Source of the DNA: Thermoplasmata archaeon
GTDB lineage: Archaea; Thermoplasmatota; Thermoplasmata; SG8-5; JAGLSY01
Direction of reading: 5' to 3'
Assembly: GCA_023135545.1 (NCBI GenBank)
Contig: JAGLSY010000069.1
Span: forward strand, 1 to 5,770
DNA length: 5,770 nt
Shown here one piece after another: positions 1 to 2,966 of the stretch. A program made the position numbers and the translations under genes. Under the pieces are notes generated by a model. That model had not been told where the DNA came from. It made no database searches and saw nothing but the letters and a program-made list of their open reading frames with translations. The stretch's first letter is position 1, and each line of letters opens with the position of its first letter.

Positions 1-654
1 GATGTGTGCAGCAGGAAGAAAGGCGGTTATTTCGAGGCCATAATCCAGATAAGGGGCGACACGAGAAAAATCTCGGATTCGGAAATAGAAGCCATAACCA
101 TGGTTTTGCTCAAGGCCACAGAGGCCAATCAATCAGACAAAATGGCATTTATGACCAAGGAAGAGAAGGTCAAGGGAGGCCTTGATTTTTACATGGGCTC
201 TGCCAAATTCTCGAGTAACATCATCCGAGTCTTGCAGAACAGGTACGGCGGCAAGGTCACCGAGACCACCAGCCTCTTTGGACAGAAGGATGGAAAGGAC
301 GTGTACAGATACACATTCCTGCTGCGGCTTCCCAAACTTCGCACAGGGGATTCGATCACCGATGGGAAGGGAGTTTATTATGTGAAGAGTGTGAACAAGA
401 GTTTTGCATTCCTGAAGAACCTGGCCACCTGGAAAAAATCAAAGGTGAAGTATGATGAATTCAAGTCATACAAGATATTGAAAGAGAACTGCGAAATGAC
501 AAGGGCCGTGATACTTCATGAAACAGATGATGAGATACAGATCCTTGACCCCATCTCCCTCAAGGCCGTGGTTATGAAAAAGCCAGAGGGTTATGTTTCC
601 CAGGGAAAGGAAGCGGATGTTGTCCTTGTCGAAGAGGACCTTTACCTGATCTGA
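1..654 (+). CDS. nmd3: NMD3-family ribosome biogenesis protein, 3' part (5' end outside window)
   Basis: The frame is open from the first base (codons gat gtg tgc ...), so the gene begins upstream; the GTG at base 4 is an internal valine, not a start. The 217 residues present begin with a Cys followed by KKGGYFEAIIQIRG, which I recognise as the conserved junction after the N-terminal zinc-binding domain of NMD3. The C-terminal part has the family's beta-barrel style sequence, with EIQILDPISLKAVVMKKPEG near the end. Eukaryotic NMD3 is the 60S subunit export adaptor that binds the subunit's tRNA and L1-stalk region; archaeal members lack the export signals and are presumed to act in 50S maturation. 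The N-terminal CxxC zinc fingers are not in the window. The gene ends at TGA 652-654, followed by a gap with its own promoter-like box, so the next gene is probably not in the same operon. Family assignment is by motif recognition only. Confidence 0.85.
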   Translation, partial: DVCSRKKGGYFEAIIQIRGDTRKISDSEIEAITMVLLKATEANQSDKMAFMTKEEKVKGGLDFYMGSAKFSSNIIRVLQNRYGGKVTETTSLFGQKDGKDVYRYTFLLRLPKLRTGDSITDGKGVYYVKSVNKSFAFLKNLATWKKSKVKYDEFKSYKILKENCEMTRAVILHETDDEIQILDPISLKAVVMKKPEGYVSQGKEADVVLVEEDLYLI

Positions 655-698
655 CCAGGCATAAAACAAGCCGCCGTAAGTCCATAATTGATTCATCG

Positions 699-712
699 AA
701 TATAATATATAC
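699..712 (+). promoter_or_regulatory. Archaeal TATA-like box upstream of the 475-residue surface protein gene
   Basis: An AT-only stretch (tataatatata at about 701-711) lies in the 110-base gap after the NMD3 gene, roughly 59 bases before the ATG at 765. An archaeal start site usually lies about 25 bases downstream of the TATA box, which would put transcription start near 730-735 and give a leader of about 30 bases. The match is by composition and position only; AT-rich gaps often contain chance matches. Confidence 0.5.
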
Positions 713-755
713 TTTGACCAGCTTTAACTATTAACTACAATATACAGCATTAATT

Positions 756-760
756 GGTGA
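756..760 (+). promoter_or_regulatory. Shine-Dalgarno-like GGTGA, supports start at 765
   Basis: GGTGA matches the 3' portion of the archaeal Shine-Dalgarno consensus (GGAGGTGA) and ends four bases before the ATG at 765. It supports that ATG, which also gives an immediate signal peptide. Confidence 0.55.
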
Positions 761-764
761 ATTA

Positions 765-2192
765 ATGGACAAGAAATGTTTAGCGATAGTGATTAGTTTA
801 TTCTTTATCATTTCTATTTTTCCAGCATTTGCCGAGGCACAGGCCGTTGACTCTGTCCAGTTCTGCATGGCAGGGGAGAATCTCAGACAGCGTGACGGGA
901 TGGATTTGATCGTCGCTGGCATCCCTCACAATCTGACAATCGAGCTGAATGCTCCGACAGACAGCATCACGGTGCTGGCACAATCTTCTTCAGATTATCC
1001 TGCGGCAAACATGACCAACACCTACAACTGGTCCTATGAGGGCACGGAATGGCAGGATAATCTTTACACTTATTTTATAGATAAAAACAATTCAAAAAGA
1101 TATGGCAACACCTTCTGCTTCAATCTCGGGATAATAAACAATGCCACCCAGGGCGAGTGGGAACTTACGATATTGGTCGACGGGCAAAAGGAATGGAACG
1201 AGTCATTTATCGTCGAGGAGCCCAGGGCCAGTATTTCTTTCTCGGGGCCCAACTTCTATTTCAACATTGAGCCATACCTGACCGGTTTCACAGATTCCTA
1301 TGCGCCCGGAGACCCAGCCAACAGATCATATTTCACTACAAAGAACTCCGGCAACGTTCCATTGTACTTTGACATATCCTATGACAAGTACGACAACCTC
1401 TTCACTACCACCAATTCATCTGGCTTAAGGCATCTGGGCGAGGAGATGACACATTACATATCCTTCCAGGCAGAAAAGTGGAGTCCCAGGCAGTTCACGG
1501 TCAAGGGAAGGGTACATGGAGAACCGCAGATGCTGGTGACACCGGCCATGGTGTCCTTTATTCTCGCACCGGAAGCCGCCTTTAACGTTATCGTCAAGGT
1601 TGCCAGACCTGGCTTTGACATATTCCAGATGAGCGGGCTCGTGGTACAGTATAAGAGCAGGCTCATTGCATATTATTATGACGAGCTCCAGCTGGATCTT
1701 TACCTCACAGGTACAAAGAACAGCCATCTTTCTATTGACGTGGAAGACCTCTCTCTGGTCGGCCTGTTGAAAGAAGGACTTGAAATATCACAGCCAGTGA
1801 GCATCCAAGTAAACGATGAGACCGAGATTCATATAGTAGCCACGGTAAACTGCTCGAAGGCGCCGCCCAGAGGGCAGCCGTCCATGCTCACCTATGTGAA
1901 ATACACGGCCGAGACAGATGATTTTCTGGATTCGGGAGAGTTTACTACGACAATCGTTGTCAAGGCCAAGACCATAGCCGAAGATGACGATGACATCGGC
2001 CTCGGACCGATCAACAAAACGGTCCTCTTAATCATAGGTCTGGTCCTGCTTTTAATTACCATATTCATGCTTGCTTACCACCAGAAAACAAAAAAGGAGC
2101 GGGAGAGGGAAAAGAAAGAAAAAGAAGAGACTGAAAAGAAGAAAGGAAAATCAAAAGGATATAAAGGGAGGCGCAAGAAAAAATGGGTATAG
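765..2192 (+). CDS. Secreted, C-terminally membrane-anchored surface protein with lysine-rich tail (family unknown)
   Basis: I do not recognise the family. The 475-residue product starts MDKK followed by a hydrophobic core (residues 5-22) and likely signal peptidase sites near FAEAQA (after A25 or A27). The ectodomain, about 26-417, is rich in beta-prone and aromatic residues. It has nine N-X-S/T sequons (NLT, NMT, NWS, NNS, NAT, NES, NRS, NSS, NCS), with a tenth, NKT, at the membrane edge. The segment around residues 194-200 (NSGNVPL) resembles Ig-like or CARDB/NEW3-type beta-sandwich surface modules; this is a weak fold inference. An acidic DDDD stretch precedes the single membrane helix at about 419-438. 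The last 37 residues form a cytoplasmic tail in which about half the positions are Lys or Arg, ending KGRRKKKWV. The product is predicted outside the cell, anchored with its tail inside. It precedes a similarly built gene and a membrane AAA+ gene, suggesting a shared envelope role. The reading frame is secure; the function is not. Confidence 0.85.
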   Translation: MDKKCLAIVISLFFIISIFPAFAEAQAVDSVQFCMAGENLRQRDGMDLIVAGIPHNLTIELNAPTDSITVLAQSSSDYPAANMTNTYNWSYEGTEWQDNLYTYFIDKNNSKRYGNTFCFNLGIINNATQGEWELTILVDGQKEWNESFIVEEPRASISFSGPNFYFNIEPYLTGFTDSYAPGDPANRSYFTTKNSGNVPLYFDISYDKYDNLFTTTNSSGLRHLGEEMTHYISFQAEKWSPRQFTVKGRVHGEPQMLVTPAMVSFILAPEAAFNVIVKVARPGFDIFQMSGLVVQYKSRLIAYYYDELQLDLYLTGTKNSHLSIDVEDLSLVGLLKEGLEISQPVSIQVNDETEIHIVATVNCSKAPPRGQPSMLTYVKYTAETDDFLDSGEFTTTIVVKAKTIAEDDDDIGLGPINKTVLLIIGLVLLLITIFMLAYHQKTKKEREREKKEKEETEKKKGKSKGYKGRRKKKWV

Positions 2193-2204
2193 GCTACATG
2201 GATA

Positions 2205-2230
2205 ATTAATATATATTATAATGATATATG
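2205..2230 (+). promoter_or_regulatory. AT-rich TATA-like promoter region upstream of the 230-residue protein gene
   Basis: This stretch of the 69-base gap after the 475-residue gene is almost pure A/T, with several overlapping TATA-like hexamers (aatatatatta at about 2208-2218). It lies about 50 bases before the start codon, a similar distance to the box ahead of the previous gene, implying a short leader. It suggests an internal promoter that can transcribe the 230-residue gene and the AAA+ gene separately. A T5 run at 2244-2248 could be a weak terminator for the upstream gene but has no other support. Confidence 0.45.
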
Positions 2231-2252
2231 TAACAACAACCCGTTTTTAACT

Positions 2253-2260
2253 GAGAGGGG
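2253..2260 (+). promoter_or_regulatory. Shine-Dalgarno-like GAGAGGGG that decides between nearby starts
   Basis: The purine-rich GAGAGGGG ends only one base before the ATG at 2262, too close for normal use. It lies seven bases before the ATG at 2268 and ten before the ATG at 2271, both in the same frame. The true start is therefore more likely 2268 or 2271, shortening the protein by two or three residues. Confidence 0.45.
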
Positions 2261-2261
2261 A

Positions 2262-2954
2262 ATGTCGATGATGCTAGGGGTGAGGGACACAGCGAAACAT
2301 AAGAGGATATTCGTTTTACTAGTCATAGCCAGTTTTACCTTGGTTCTGATACCACATCATGCAGAAGGACAGAGTGGTGGCATCGGTGTGTCCAATGACC
2401 CGCCATCCTGGGTTGATATCTATATTCACGACCACAACGGGGCCATTGCGGTGTATGTTTCACTCAAGGACCTGAATGGCTGGAATGATATTTACAACGT
2501 AACTCTGGTGGTTCTGGGCGGCAATGGAGACGAAATTTGCAACATCACCTACAAGCAGTATACGGACCTGGATGCGACAATAGCGGTTATCGACTGGGTG
2601 GAAACCACAGGCAACTACCTGATAGAGGACGATTCAGGCTATGAGCCCGTGGATATCTATCCCTGGAATCCCGATAATGCGGTGGATTCTATAGGACTCA
2701 ACGTCACCTTTTCATTGACTCCCTTCTCGGGCGAGACCATAAGGATCACGGCCTATGACATGCAGGAAGCCAAGTGTGGCTACGAGGGCCCCTTCTCCGC
2801 GGATTATGAAATTCCGCCATACCTGAAGGACGATGTAGTGGTGCCCATCAGCATATCGGCGGCAGTCGCCTTTGTGGGTGCTTTAATAATCACGATCAGA
2901 AGGAGATACAGCAACAAACTAGCGAGGATAATAGAAGGCTCAGAGAAAAAATGA
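2262..2954 (+). CDS. Small secreted, C-terminally membrane-anchored protein (family unknown)
   Basis: I do not recognise the family. The longest reading gives 230 residues; ATGs at 2268 and 2271 are better spaced from the ribosome-binding site. The N-terminus is basic (KHKR, residues 12-15), followed by a hydrophobic core (16-31) and a probable signal peptidase site near HAEGQ (34-37). The ectodomain, about 37-190, is acidic and aromatic, has three sequons (NVT, NIT, NVT) and two cysteines that could pair, and looks beta-rich. A hydrophobic helix at about 193-212 is followed by RRR and an 18-residue cytoplasmic tail, giving an outside-in single-pass topology. The layout matches the preceding 475-residue protein, but I see no convincing alignment between them. 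It ends 12 bases before the AAA+ gene with no promoter-like sequence between, so the two are probably co-transcribed. Being next to a membrane ATPase, it could be a partner or sensor subunit; this is inference from position. Confidence 0.85.
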   Translation: MSMMLGVRDTAKHKRIFVLLVIASFTLVLIPHHAEGQSGGIGVSNDPPSWVDIYIHDHNGAIAVYVSLKDLNGWNDIYNVTLVVLGGNGDEICNITYKQYTDLDATIAVIDWVETTGNYLIEDDSGYEPVDIYPWNPDNAVDSIGLNVTFSLTPFSGETIRITAYDMQEAKCGYEGPFSADYEIPPYLKDDVVVPISISAAVAFVGALIITIRRRYSNKLARIIEGSEKK

Positions 2955-2966
2955 TGGTAGATACAG

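Noticed and set aside
1425..1727. Minus-strand 100-codon frame inside the 475-residue gene
   Set aside because: No start context, no recognisable protein, and it lies wholly inside a plus-strand gene with a signal peptide and membrane anchor.
2244..2248. T5 run considered as an archaeal terminator for the 475-residue gene
   Set aside because: It is only five Ts, lies downstream of the likely promoter of the next gene, and has no second T tract.
723..2252. Shared TTTAACT heptamer at 723-729 and 2246-2252 ahead of two genes, considered as a regulatory operator
   Set aside because: Its distance to the start codon differs (about 36 versus 9-15 bases), and seven AT-rich bases recur easily by chance in such gaps.
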